64,000 bases of DNA from Streptococcus equi subsp. equi (GTDB lineage: Bacteria > Bacillota > Bacilli > Lactobacillales > Streptococcaceae). The DNA is taken from positions 124,001 through 188,000 of the forward strand of contig LR134389.1 in the NCBI GenBank assembly GCA_900637675.1, read 5' to 3'. The notes beneath the pieces are model-generated. The model made no database searches. It worked only from the letters and a program-made list of their open reading frames with translations, and was not told the origin of the DNA. Positions within the stretch are counted from its first letter, which is position 1. Every line of letters begins with the position of its first letter. Positions 1-7,696 of the stretch are shown piece by piece. The position numbers and the translations under genes are program-made.

Positions 1-138
1 CTTGAGACAACTTATCAATCCCTTAATGAGCTCGAACAAGCAATCACTGAATACATCTTTTACTACAACAACAAACGCATTAAAGCAAAGCTAAAAGGAC
101 TTAGCCCTGTGCAATACAGAACTAAATCCTTTCACTAA
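1..138 (+). CDS. IS3-family transposase OrfB, C-terminal fragment
   Basis: The frame is open from base 1 to a TAA at 136-138 and gives the last 45 residues of the DDE transposase, ending [13 protein letters not shown], as in the other two copies. It covers the region after the catalytic glutamate. It is partial only because the window starts inside the gene. Confidence 0.9.
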   Translation, partial: LETTYQSLNELEQAITEYIFYYNNKRIKAKLKGLSPVQYRTKSFH

Positions 139-170
139 TATGTCGTGTCCAACTTTTGGGGGTCAGTACA
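1..170 (+). mobile_element. IS3-family element, right end (copy 1, partial)
   Basis: The window opens inside an insertion sequence. Its last 170 bases match the right end of the complete copy at 2648-4084, including the terminal inverted repeat that ends in GGGGGTCAGTACA. It lies in the same orientation as that copy, so ytxK and ackA sit between two direct copies. The left end and any target duplication are outside the window. Confidence 0.9.
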
Positions 171-187
171 CCTGGCTAGTGGTATTC

Positions 188-216
188 TTTTCATTTCAGC
201 CTTATTTTGATATGAT
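188..216 (+). promoter_or_regulatory. Extended -10 promoter of the ytxK-like gene
   Basis: A TGA-TATGAT extended -10 lies at 208-216, with a weak -35 (TTTTCA, 188-193) at 17 bp spacing. The predicted transcription start, about 222-224, coincides with the ATG at 223, and no Shine-Dalgarno sequence precedes that ATG. This points to a leaderless mRNA. Confidence 0.55.
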
Positions 217-222
217 AGACGT

Positions 223-1176
223 ATGAATTTTGAAAAGATTGAACAAGCCTATGAGCTTATATTAGAAAATAGCCAGCTGATTGAAAATGATTTAAAAACG
301 CATATCTATGATGCTATTGTTGAGCAGAATTCTTTTTATCTGGGAGCCCAAGGAGCAAGCCCTCAGGTTGCTAAAAATATTGAGACGTTGAAGGCCTTGC
401 AGTTAACCAAGGAGGAGTGGCGCCAGGCTTATCAGTTTGTTTTGATCAAGGCTGGGAAAACAGAGCCATTACAGGCCAACCACCAATTTACCCCAGACGC
501 GATCGGCTTTATCATGCTTTATATTTTGGAGACCTTGAGCTCACAAGAGTCACTTGATGTGCTTGAGATTGGCAGTGGAACAGGTAATTTAGCTCAAACT
601 ATTTTAAACCACTCACATAAGAGCATTGATTATTTAGGCATTGAGCTTGATGATTTACTAATTGATCTATCAGCTAGTATCGCTGAAATCATGGGGTCAT
701 CAGCCCAGTTTATTCAAGAGGATGCTATCAGACCTCAGCTGTTAAAAGAAAGTGATCTCATCATTAGCGATTTGCCAGTTGGTTTTTATCCTAACGACGA
801 TATTGCTAGCAGGTATCAGGTGGCTAGCTCAGATGAGCATACCTATGCCCATCATTTACTGATGGAGCAAGCCTTAAAGTACCTGAAAAAAGATGGCTTT
901 GCTATTTTCTTAGCACCGGTAAATCTTTTGAGCAGCCCACAAAGTCACCTCTTAAAACAATGGCTGAAGGGCTATGCTCAGGTTGTGGCCTTGATTACTT
1001 TGCCTGAGGCTGTGTTTGGAAATCCAGCTAATGCAAAATCGATTATTGTTCTTTGTAAGCAATCGAATCGCTTTGCAGAAACCTTTGTTTACCCCATTAG
1101 GGATTTGAAATCTGTTGATAATGTTCGTGATTTTATGGAAAACTTCAAAAATTGGAAACGGGATAATGTTATTTAA
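223..1176 (+). CDS. Class I SAM-dependent methyltransferase, YtxK-like
   Basis: A 317-residue protein of the YtxK/adenine-specific DNA methylase-like family, usually found between the comG operon and ackA in streptococci. The SAM-binding motif I (VLEIGSGTG) is at residues 113-121. The NPPY position reads DLPV (around residue 187), so DNA methylation itself is uncertain. The N-terminal ~90 residues are helical. ackA follows 59 bases downstream with its own promoter. The ATG at 223 has no ribosome binding site and appears leaderless. The physiological substrate is not known from the sequence. Confidence 0.85.
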   Translation: MNFEKIEQAYELILENSQLIENDLKTHIYDAIVEQNSFYLGAQGASPQVAKNIETLKALQLTKEEWRQAYQFVLIKAGKTEPLQANHQFTPDAIGFIMLYILETLSSQESLDVLEIGSGTGNLAQTILNHSHKSIDYLGIELDDLLIDLSASIAEIMGSSAQFIQEDAIRPQLLKESDLIISDLPVGFYPNDDIASRYQVASSDEHTYAHHLLMEQALKYLKKDGFAIFLAPVNLLSSPQSHLLKQWLKGYAQVVALITLPEAVFGNPANAKSIIVLCKQSNRFAETFVYPIRDLKSVDNVRDFMENFKNWKRDNVI

Positions 1177-1195
1177 GAGAATTTTTTGATATAAT
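1167..1195 (+). promoter_or_regulatory. Promoter of ackA
   Basis: A perfect TATAAT at 1190-1195 is preceded by TGA, making an extended -10. The -35 region around 1167-1172 is poor. It lies just after the ytxK-like stop codon and 41 bases before the ackA ATG. Confidence 0.65.
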
Positions 1196-1208
1196 AGAAA
1201 AGCATTGC

Positions 1209-1222
1209 AGAAAACGATTTCA
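1209..1222 (+). promoter_or_regulatory. cre-like CcpA site in the ackA leader
   Basis: AGAAAACGATTTCA matches the catabolite-responsive consensus TGWAANCGNTNWCA at 12 of 14 positions if Y/W flexibility is allowed. It lies downstream of the -10, in the 5' leader, where bound CcpA would more likely block than activate transcription. Carbon control of ackA by CcpA is known in Firmicutes; the site here is inferred. Confidence 0.45.
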
Positions 1223-1235
1223 AGAGAGGTAAAAC

Positions 1236-2434
1236 ATGTCAAAGACAATTGCAATTAATGCAGGAAGCTCCAGCTTAAAATGGCAGCTATATCAAATGCC
1301 AGAGGAAAAGGTATTAGCACAGGGAATTATCGAACGTATCGGTCTGACAGACTCAATCTCTACTGTTAAATACGATGGCAAAAAAGAAGAGCATATTCTT
1401 GATATTCCAGATCATACAGAGGCTGTTAAGCGCTTGTTGAATGATTTGATTCATTTTGGCATTATTGGTACGTATGACGAGATCACAGGTGTTGGGCACC
1501 GTATTGTTGCAGGTGGTGAATACTTCAAGGAATCTGTGGTTGTTGATGATAAGGTTGTTGAGCAGGTTGAGGAGTTAGCAGCCTTGGCACCCTTGCACAA
1601 TCCGGGGGCAGCAGCAGGTATTCGTGCCTTTCGTAAGATTTTGCCGGACATTACGAGTGTTTGTGTGTTTGATACTTCGTTTCATACCACAATGCAAAAG
1701 CATACCTACCTTTATCCAATTCCTCAAAAATATTATACAGATTATAAGGTTCGCAAGTACGGGGCGCATGGGACTAGCCATAAATATGTTGCTGAGGAAG
1801 CAGCAAAAATGCTGGGTCGCCCTCTAGACGAATTAAAGCTCATTACAGCCCATGTTGGTAATGGTGTGTCTATCACAGCCAATTATCATGGTCAGTCAGT
1901 GGATACCTCTATGGGCTTTACACCGCTTGCTGGTCCGATGATGGGGACACGCTCTGGTGATATTGATCCTGCTATTATTCCTTATTTGATTGCTCAGGAT
2001 CCTGAGCTAAAGGACGCAGCAGATGTGGTCAATATGCTTAACAAGCAATCTGGATTAGGTGGTGTGTCTGGTATTTCCAGTGATATGCGTGATATTGAGG
2101 CTGGCTTGCAGGCTAACAATCCAGATGCCGTCTTAGCTTACAATATCTTTATCGATCGTATCAAGAAATTTATCGGACAATACTTTGCGGTATTAAATGG
2201 TGCAGATGCCTTGGTCTTTACCGCAGGTATGGGTGAGAATGCTCCCTTGATGCGCCAAGATGTCGTCAATGGCTTGTCATGGTTTGGTATGGAAATTGAT
2301 CCAGAGAAAATGTGTTTGGTTATCGTGGTGATATTTCAACAGCAGCTTCAAAGGTGAAGGTGCTTGTCATCTCAACTGATGAAGAGCTGTGTATTGCGCG
2401 TGACGTTGAACGCTTGAAACAGACTATATCATAA
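1236..2434 (+). pseudogene. ackA: Acetate kinase, frameshifted near the C-terminus
   Basis: Acetate kinase interconverts acetyl phosphate plus ADP and acetate plus ATP at the end of the Pta-AckA pathway. The ASKHA fold is clear: N-terminal [14 protein letters not shown], central [16 protein letters not shown] and GTRSGDIDP. The frame reads normally to about residue 357 and then shifts at the A-run 2307-2310 (four A's where [12 protein letters not shown] needs five). Translation then ends at 2357 after 373 residues. The lost tail is intact in the next frame and runs to TAA at 2432-2434. A good ribosome binding site (GAGAGG) precedes ATG 1236. Loss of the last ~40 residues would remove part of the conserved C-terminal domain, so this is either a true null or a sequencing error. 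Confidence 0.85.
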
Positions 2435-2497
2435 TCTGATAATATACTCTTAGCTCAGCTGATCAGTTTTAAAGAGTCCAAAAAATACTTTTAATTG

Positions 2498-2550
2498 GTA
2501 CCGACCTCCAAAAGTTAGACTTAAAGGTTTAACGATTGGAGGTCGGTATT
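2498..2550. repeat. Relic of an IS3-family left end (12 bp inverted repeat)
   Basis: TACCGACCTCCA (2499-2510) and its exact inverse (2538-2549) flank AAAGTTAGAC. The layout copies the left terminus of the intact IS at 2648, where a CCAAAAGTTAGAC end is followed by an inverse arm just before orfA. No start codon or transposase follows, so this looks like a solitary end left by an older related element. It could also fold as a hairpin after ackA. Confidence 0.55.
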
Positions 2551-2592
2551 ATTATATAGCCAAATATTCTCAAGACAAAGACAGCCAAAAAA

Positions 2593-2614
2593 TGAGACGG
2601 TCGTAACCGTCTCA
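2593..2614 (-). terminator. Rho-independent terminator, minus strand
   Basis: A perfect 9 bp stem (TGAGACGGT/ACCGTCTCA) with loop CGTA. The A-run on its left gives the T-tract in minus-strand RNA. No minus-strand gene now reads into it, because the IS at 2648 was inserted beside it. Confidence 0.6.
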
Positions 2615-2700
2615 AAAAAGTTTAATTTAATTAAAAACATTCATTTATGACCCGCACCCCAAAAGTTAGACAGAAAATCTACCAATGGGGTGCTTTTTAT

Positions 2701-3189
2701 ATGAAATTAAGTTACGATGATAAATTAAGAATATATGAACTAAGAAAAAATGGGATGTCTTGTTCCCGCATTGGTCAACAGTATGATATTCAGGTTTCTA
2801 ATCTCAAATACATGGTAAAGCTTATGGACAGATATGGAGTTGAGATTGTTAGAAAGGGTAAAAATAAGTATTATCCTCCAGAATTAAAACAAGAAATAAT
2901 TGATAAAGTTCTTCTTGAAGGTCAGTCTCAACTGTCTGTCTCTCTTGAGTATGCTCTCCCAAATGCTGGTATGCTTCCCAATTGGATAGCGCAATACAAG
3001 AAAAACGGGTATACTATTCTTGAGAAACAAAGAGGGAGACCAACGAAGATGGGCCGTAAACCAAAGAAAACTTGGGAAGAAATGACAGAGCTAGAGCGCC
3101 TTCAGGAAGAGCTAGAATACCTTAGAACGGAGAATGCTTATCTAAAAAAGTTGAGGGAGCTTCGTTTACAGGACGAAGCCAGAGAATGA
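2701..3189 (+). CDS. IS3-family transposase OrfA
   Basis: A 162-residue helix-turn-helix protein that binds the IS ends. It begins [18 protein letters not shown]; a second HTH-like region follows and the C-terminus is a leucine-rich coiled coil ([19 protein letters not shown]) used for multimerisation. ATG 2701 is chosen because it follows the inverted-repeat leader and matches copy 3; an upstream in-frame ATG at 2647 lies outside the element. A -1 shift at A-AAA-AAG (3144-3150) would fuse it to OrfB, the usual way IS150-group elements make transposase. Confidence 0.9.
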   Translation: MKLSYDDKLRIYELRKNGMSCSRIGQQYDIQVSNLKYMVKLMDRYGVEIVRKGKNKYYPPELKQEIIDKVLLEGQSQLSVSLEYALPNAGMLPNWIAQYKKNGYTILEKQRGRPTKMGRKPKKTWEEMTELERLQEELEYLRTENAYLKKLRELRLQDEARE

Positions 3190-4052
3190 GAAAGGCAGAA
3201 ACAATTAGAGAGATGGTCCAAGAAGGATTCCGATTAAACCTCCTACTTGAGATCGCTAAGATGGCTCGTTCAACCTATTATTATCAAGTCAAGCAATTGG
3301 ATAAGTCAGATAAAGATGAAGCAATCAACTCTGAAATCAAAGCGATTTATGAGGAGCATAAGGGAAACTATGGTTACCGTCGCATTCATTTAGAACTCAA
3401 GAATCGTGGGTTTATCGTCAATCACAAGAAAGTGCAACGCTTGATGAAAGAGATGAGATTAGCTGCTCGAATTCGTCGTAAACGCAGGTATTCCTCTTAC
3501 AAAGGCGAGACTGGTAAGAAGGCTGATAATCTGATTCAACGCCAGTTTGAAGCTGCTAAGCCATATGAAAAATGTTATACCGATGTGACAGAGTTTGCTT
3601 TACCAAACAACGATGAAAAACTTTATTTAGCGCCTGTTCTTGATGGCTACAACAGTGAGATTATTGATTTCACACTATCTAGGTCTCCAGACTTAAAACA
3701 GGTTCAAACCATGCTTGAGAAGGCTTTTCCAGATCAATCCTATCACGGAACGATTCTTCACAGTGACCAAGGGTGGCAATATCAACATCAGTCCTATCAT
3801 CATTTTTTAGAATCAAAGGGCATTCGTCCATCAATGTCTCGCAAGGGTAACAGCCCCGATAATGGGATGATGGAATCCTTCTTTGGTATTCTCAAATCTG
3901 AGATGTTTTACGGCCTTGAGACAACTTATCAATCCCTTAATGAGCTTGAACAAGCTATTACAGATTACATTTTTTACTACAACAACAAACGCATTAAAGC
4001 AAAGCTAAAAGGACTTAGCCCTGTGCAATACAGAACTAAATCCTTTCACTAA
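3186..4052 (+). CDS. IS3-family transposase OrfB (DDE integrase core)
   Basis: A 288-residue catalytic subunit overlapping orfA by ATGA. It contains the HTH_21 segment ([10 protein letters not shown]) and an rve core with the DDE triad in [18 protein letters not shown] and [12 protein letters not shown]. The full length and C-terminal KSFH ending agree with IS861/IS150 relatives. It acts on the element ends through a circular intermediate, judging by its family. Confidence 0.93.
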   Translation: MRKAETIREMVQEGFRLNLLLEIAKMARSTYYYQVKQLDKSDKDEAINSEIKAIYEEHKGNYGYRRIHLELKNRGFIVNHKKVQRLMKEMRLAARIRRKRRYSSYKGETGKKADNLIQRQFEAAKPYEKCYTDVTEFALPNNDEKLYLAPVLDGYNSEIIDFTLSRSPDLKQVQTMLEKAFPDQSYHGTILHSDQGWQYQHQSYHHFLESKGIRPSMSRKGNSPDNGMMESFFGILKSEMFYGLETTYQSLNELEQAITDYIFYYNNKRIKAKLKGLSPVQYRTKSFH

Positions 4053-4239
4053 TATGTCGTGTCCAACTTTTGGGGGTCAGTACATTTATCAGTCTTTATT
4101 TTTTGTTATGTAAAAAGTATAGGTGGTTATGGCCGAATAGAAAACTAGTTTTGGAGTAAATGATAAGGATAAGCGATTGAAACAATATGCTATTGCTGTA
4201 TAAACTGACATTACAATAATAAAATAACAAATATAGTTC

Positions 4240-4830
4240 TTAAGCCCACGCATTTATACGACCGTTATTTGGGTGATAATCTCGAGCATCGACATATTGT
4301 GCTAGGGCATATCCGACATTATAGTAAATGTTTATTACTGAGAATGCAGCTCTAAGTAAACCGGAAATAAATCCGGTTAGTACACCAAGTCGTTGAGCTG
4401 CAGCTTTTGCAGCTCGGCTAAGTACAGCTCGAGCGGCAGCTACTCCATGTTTGGCAACGTACTTTCCGATGGTTGCATATCCACTAATTAACCCGCCTAC
4501 AATAACATCAAAAGCCCAAGCGAATTCATCTAAGGTTACTCCTTGCCCGTCCCATACACTAGCTCTAAAAGTGTATGGACTCATGGCTTTATACGCAATT
4601 TCACGCATTTCTTGTTCTGTTAAATTTGGATAAAGAGCTTTTTTCTCTTGGATTAATGTATCTAACTCACTTTTTGAAATTTCTAGAGGTTGTGATAATT
4701 TTTCTTCAATTACTTTTTCTTCCTGTTGAATTTTAGTCACTTCACTAGCATATACAATGGAAGGTACAGTGTTAGCAATGAGTAATAAGGACGCTATCAT
4801 TGCGATGATCAATTGTTTTACTTTTTTCAT
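4240..4830 (-). CDS. Secreted Ala/Gly-rich protein, possibly bacteriocin-like
   Basis: 196 residues. A Sec signal peptide (MKKVKQLIIAMIASLLLIA, cleavage near SIVYAS, residue ~29) is followed by an acidic, lysine-rich segment to about residue 100. After it comes a small-residue-rich amphipathic part with GGLISGYATIGKYVAKHG, RAAKAAAQRL and GVLTGFISGLL, ending in NNGRINAWA. The charged propeptide followed by a cationic membrane-active-looking tail suggests a large unmodified bacteriocin or similar toxin precursor, but I do not recognise the family. No transporter, immunity or processing gene is adjacent. An RBS (AAAGGAAA) precedes the start. Confidence 0.7.
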   Translation of the reverse strand: MKKVKQLIIAMIASLLLIANTVPSIVYASEVTKIQQEEKVIEEKLSQPLEISKSELDTLIQEKKALYPNLTEQEMREIAYKAMSPYTFRASVWDGQGVTLDEFAWAFDVIVGGLISGYATIGKYVAKHGVAAARAVLSRAAKAAAQRLGVLTGFISGLLRAAFSVINIYYNVGYALAQYVDARDYHPNNGRINAWA

Positions 4831-4941
4831 TTTGAATTTCCTTTCTGAAAACGATGGTGATCTACTAAGGGTTAATTAGCTTTACTCCTTTCTAACCAAG
4901 ATGGTAGTTATTTGTCATTTAATAAGATATCTTATAGTTTC

Positions 4942-4969
4942 ATTATATTATTAAAATAATAAAACACAA
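4942..4969 (-). promoter_or_regulatory. Probable promoter of the secreted protein gene
   Basis: On the minus strand TATAAT occupies 4947-4942, with TTGTGT (3 of 6) 16 bp upstream. The leader to the ATG at 4830 is about 105 bases. The promoter is back to back with the plus-strand promoter at 4993. Confidence 0.4.
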
Positions 4970-4978
4970 GTCTTTTTT

Positions 4979-5001
4979 GGTAACCGTTTTCGTGGTATAA
5001 T
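4979..5001 (+). promoter_or_regulatory. cre-like site overlapping an extended -10 promoter
   Basis: GGTAACCGTTTTCG (4979-4992) matches the cre consensus at 12 of 14 positions and sits directly upstream of TGG-TATAAT (4993-5001). CcpA bound here would cover the promoter. Transcription would run right toward the PTS regulator with a leader of about 345 bases. Confidence 0.5.
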
Positions 5002-5311
5002 AAAAGATTACCAGTTAACTATTAAGTCTGTAATCTTGTTTTAGGCTTATATCTAGAGTTATCACATGCTGATGAGGTCAATCAGTTTTTTTGATTATTT
5101 GGAACATTTTTGACGGTTATTACTCCAAAGAGCTTTAGCTTTGGCTTGGACTTAGGAAATCATGGGGACAATTGCTTAGCGGCAGAGATGGGCTTGTTTG
5201 CTCTTTATTGATAGTTAGGAGGAGCTGGTAGCCTGTTTAGATTGGCATCTTGAGCCCAAGGGCTGTTGATGATGTTGGATAAGAAATTGTGCCCAATGGG
5301 GACTAGTTTAT
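5002..5311. other. Intergenic leader with no recognised gene
   Basis: No open frame of useful length with a ribosome binding site is present in about 310 bases. I could not identify a BglG-type RAT hairpin or a terminator in it. If the promoter at 4993 is used, this stretch is the untranslated leader of the PTS operon. Confidence 0.4.
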
Positions 5312-5332
5312 TGTAACCGTTTTCGATAGAAT
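5312..5332 (+). promoter_or_regulatory. cre site and -10 upstream of the PTS regulator
   Basis: TGTAACCGTTTTCG (5312-5325) matches the cre consensus at 13 of 14 positions and shares 13 consecutive bases with the site at 4979. A TAGAAT -10 follows at 5327-5332 with no good -35. Glucose repression of the operon through CcpA is the natural reading. Confidence 0.6.
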
Positions 5333-5352
5333 GAATTTAGAAAGGAAATCAA

Positions 5353-7395
5353 ATGGTTGATAGCAAAGCAGTTGTCATTTTGATGACGTTGATGACTTAT
5401 CAAGACTTATCACTTTACGAGCTGAGTGTTAAGACAAAATTCACCATTAGAGAGATTAAGGACCGTATTGATGAGCTGAATGAGTTTTTGGCTCAGCATG
5501 AGCTCTCAGAGCTAGATGCAACAAGGTCTGGCTATCGGATCAGTCAGCAGCTTAAGGCTGAGTCAGATCATTTGTTTACGTTGATTAATGCTGAGCAGGT
5601 TTATCTTTCTCAGGCAGAGCGGATCAATCTTATCTATCTGTATACCTTTTGCCGCAGGGATTTTGTTTCAAATAGTCATTATCAGGACTTTTTAAAGGTC
5701 AGCAAGAACACAGCCTTGACAGATATTAAGGCCTTGCGGCAGAAGCTGGCAGATGTTGACTTGGAATTAAAGTATACCAGAGCAAGCGGCTATATCTTAG
5801 TTGGTGATGAGATTAATAAGCACCGGTTGGCTTTAGTAATGATTGCTACTTTGCTTAAATCTCCTATTGGCTTGTGGGCCTTGGACTATATTTTGGCTTC
5901 TTGGCACTATCAGGTGTCGTTTGAAGCGCTTGAAAAACGTGTGAGCCATTTTTATCAGACCTTTCAGATGTCTCCGATCCTTGATCGTCTGCAGGTCTGT
6001 TTGTACGCTGTCATCTTTATTTTATGTCGTTACCAAAGACGGGTTGATAGGGTCAAGCAAAGACAGGTAGTGGTTTCTGAGCAGCTGGATCAGCTAACGG
6101 CCCTTTTGGTGGCAGAAATAATGCAGCAATTGTCTCTTAAGTATCAGCTATTTGAAGCTGATGAGGCCTATTTTCAATTGCTGTTAGCGGGCTGCTTTGA
6201 GGGTGAGGGTACTGTTGGTGATGATTTCTTTGAATCACTAACCGTTGCGATTGTTGATCAAATGCAGGGGGTTGCTTTACTAAGCTTTAGTCAGGCAGAT
6301 CAGCTCAAGGAGAATTTGAAAAGGCATTTGATTCCAGCCTATTACCGTTTGCGCTATGGTTTGCCAAGTGATAATGATTATACCTTGCGGATTAAGGATA
6401 GTTATTCTGAGCTTTTTGACTTGGTAAAGCAGTCTCTGGAGCCTTTAGCCAAGGAGCTGGGTAGTCCTATACCAGATAGTGAAATTGCTTATTTTGTTCT
6501 TCATTTTGGAGGCTATTTAAAGCAGCAGGGAAGAGATTTTCATCGTCAAGCCTATCAGGCTGTGATTGTCTGTCCTAATGGTGTTAGTTCTTCTTTAATG
6601 ATCAAGGAGCATTTAAAGCTTTTATTTCCTGATATTGCTTTTCGGGGGCTTTCAAGGCTTGATCAGCTTGGGCAATTAGATAAGAGCGGCTATGATTTGG
6701 TTTTTTCAACGATACGATTAGAGACTGATAAGCCCTTTTATTTAGTCCCTATGATAATGACTGATGAGCAGGCTTTTCAGCTGGTCAGCTTGGTTAATCG
6801 TGATTTTCCAGATATTGGCTATCGGCTAGAGGTTGAAGAGCTGCTCCATCTTATCAGCTCATATGCGGTCATTCATCAAAAAGAAAAGCTGCGCTTTGCT
6901 TTGCAGCAATATTTAAGACAAGGTGTGAAAAGAAAGGATATTCGACCAGTGTTACAAGACTTAATTACCAAGAAAACCTATCAATCAACCTCAGAGCAAT
7001 TGGGGTGGAGAGAGGCTATTTATTTGGCGGCTCAGCCCTTGTTAGAGAGTGGGCAGATTCAAGCGAGCTACCCGGAGGCTATGATTGCTAAGGTTGAGGA
7101 GTTTGGTACTTTTATTAATCTAGGTAAGGGGATTGCTATCCCACATGCGAGGCCAGAGGATGGTGTGAATCAGGTAGGTATGTCGATGCTTGTTTTAGAG
7201 CACCCGATTTATTTGTTAGATGATCCTAAGCAGGAGATTCGTTTGTTAATTTGTATTGCTGCTATTGATAATGAAACACATCTAAAGGCCCTGTCTCGGC
7301 TGACGACCATTTTAAGAGACAATGAGCAGGTCAAGGCTTTACTTGCGTCTAAATCATTTGAGGATATTAAAACTATTATTGCAGAGGAGGCATAA
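5353..7395 (+). CDS. PRD-containing PTS regulator with EIIB and EIIA domains (BglG/MtlR type)
   Basis: A 680-residue transcription regulator. It has an N-terminal winged-helix/DeoR-like region (1-80), two PTS regulation domains (about 180-395), an EIIB-like domain with Cys407 in the loop VCPNGVSSS, and a C-terminal mannitol/fructose-type EIIA domain (about 540-680) with His598 in IPHARPEDG. Phosphorylation of the PRDs and EIIA/EIIB by the PTS controls activity in this family. It precedes the EIIB gene by one base and probably activates the downstream operon. No separate EIIA gene is present, so its EIIA domain may also serve transport. Confidence 0.88.
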   Translation: MVDSKAVVILMTLMTYQDLSLYELSVKTKFTIREIKDRIDELNEFLAQHELSELDATRSGYRISQQLKAESDHLFTLINAEQVYLSQAERINLIYLYTFCRRDFVSNSHYQDFLKVSKNTALTDIKALRQKLADVDLELKYTRASGYILVGDEINKHRLALVMIATLLKSPIGLWALDYILASWHYQVSFEALEKRVSHFYQTFQMSPILDRLQVCLYAVIFILCRYQRRVDRVKQRQVVVSEQLDQLTALLVAEIMQQLSLKYQLFEADEAYFQLLLAGCFEGEGTVGDDFFESLTVAIVDQMQGVALLSFSQADQLKENLKRHLIPAYYRLRYGLPSDNDYTLRIKDSYSELFDLVKQSLEPLAKELGSPIPDSEIAYFVLHFGGYLKQQGRDFHRQAYQAVIVCPNGVSSSLMIKEHLKLLFPDIAFRGLSRLDQLGQLDKSGYDLVFSTIRLETDKPFYLVPMIMTDEQAFQLVSLVNRDFPDIGYRLEVEELLHLISSYAVIHQKEKLRFALQQYLRQGVKRKDIRPVLQDLITKKTYQSTSEQLGWREAIYLAAQPLLESGQIQASYPEAMIAKVEEFGTFINLGKGIAIPHARPEDGVNQVGMSMLVLEHPIYLLDDPKQEIRLLICIAAIDNETHLKALSRLTTILRDNEQVKALLASKSFEDIKTIIAEEA

Positions 7396-7396
7396 A

Positions 7397-7684
7397 ATGG
7401 CATTAAGAATTGGTACAGCCTGTGGTTCAGGCTTAGGGTCTAGCTTTATGGTTCAGATGAATATCGAATCCGTATTAAAGGACTTGGGAGTAACCGGTGT
7501 TGAGGTGGAGCATTATGATCTTGGTGGCGCGGATCCCACAGCGGCAGATGTGTGGATTGTTGGGCGTGATTTGGCAGACTCGGCAGAGCATCTGGGAGAT
7601 GTGAGGATTTTAAATAGTATCATTGATATGGACGAATTGACTAGTCTGGTAAAGGCTATTTGCCAGGAAAAGGGGCTTGTTTAG
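7397..7684 (+). CDS. PTS EIIB component, ascorbate/lactose-type
   Basis: A 95-residue phosphocarrier. The active Cys9 lies in the P-loop GTACGSGLGSS; the rest is the usual Rossmann-like EIIB fold. ATG 7397 follows a strong GAGGAGG site, while longer upstream readings of the frame lie inside the regulator gene. It passes phosphate to a sugar held by the EIIC encoded next. The UlaB-like assignment follows from the UlaA-type EIIC. Confidence 0.88.
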   Translation: MALRIGTACGSGLGSSFMVQMNIESVLKDLGVTGVEVEHYDLGGADPTAADVWIVGRDLADSAEHLGDVRILNSIIDMDELTSLVKAICQEKGLV

Positions 7685-7696
7685 AAGGAGGATAAG

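Larger units (their letters stand above)
2648..4084 (+). mobile_element. Complete IS3-family element, IS150 group, IS861-like (copy 2)
   Basis: A 1437 bp element. Its imperfect terminal inverted repeats begin TGACCCGCACCCCAAAAGTT on the left and TGTACTGACCCCCAAAAGTT on the right (read inward). A 4 bp direct target duplication, TTTA, is present at 2644-2647 and 4085-4088. It carries overlapping orfA and orfB with an A-AAA-AAG slippery heptamer at 3144-3150. The intact termini, duplication and frames suggest a recent insertion. Confidence 0.93.

Noticed and set aside
1..4084. Composite transposon carrying ytxK and ackA between two direct IS copies
   Set aside because: ytxK-ackA is normal streptococcal chromosomal order, and the TTTA duplication belongs to copy 2 alone, so independent insertions are the simpler reading.
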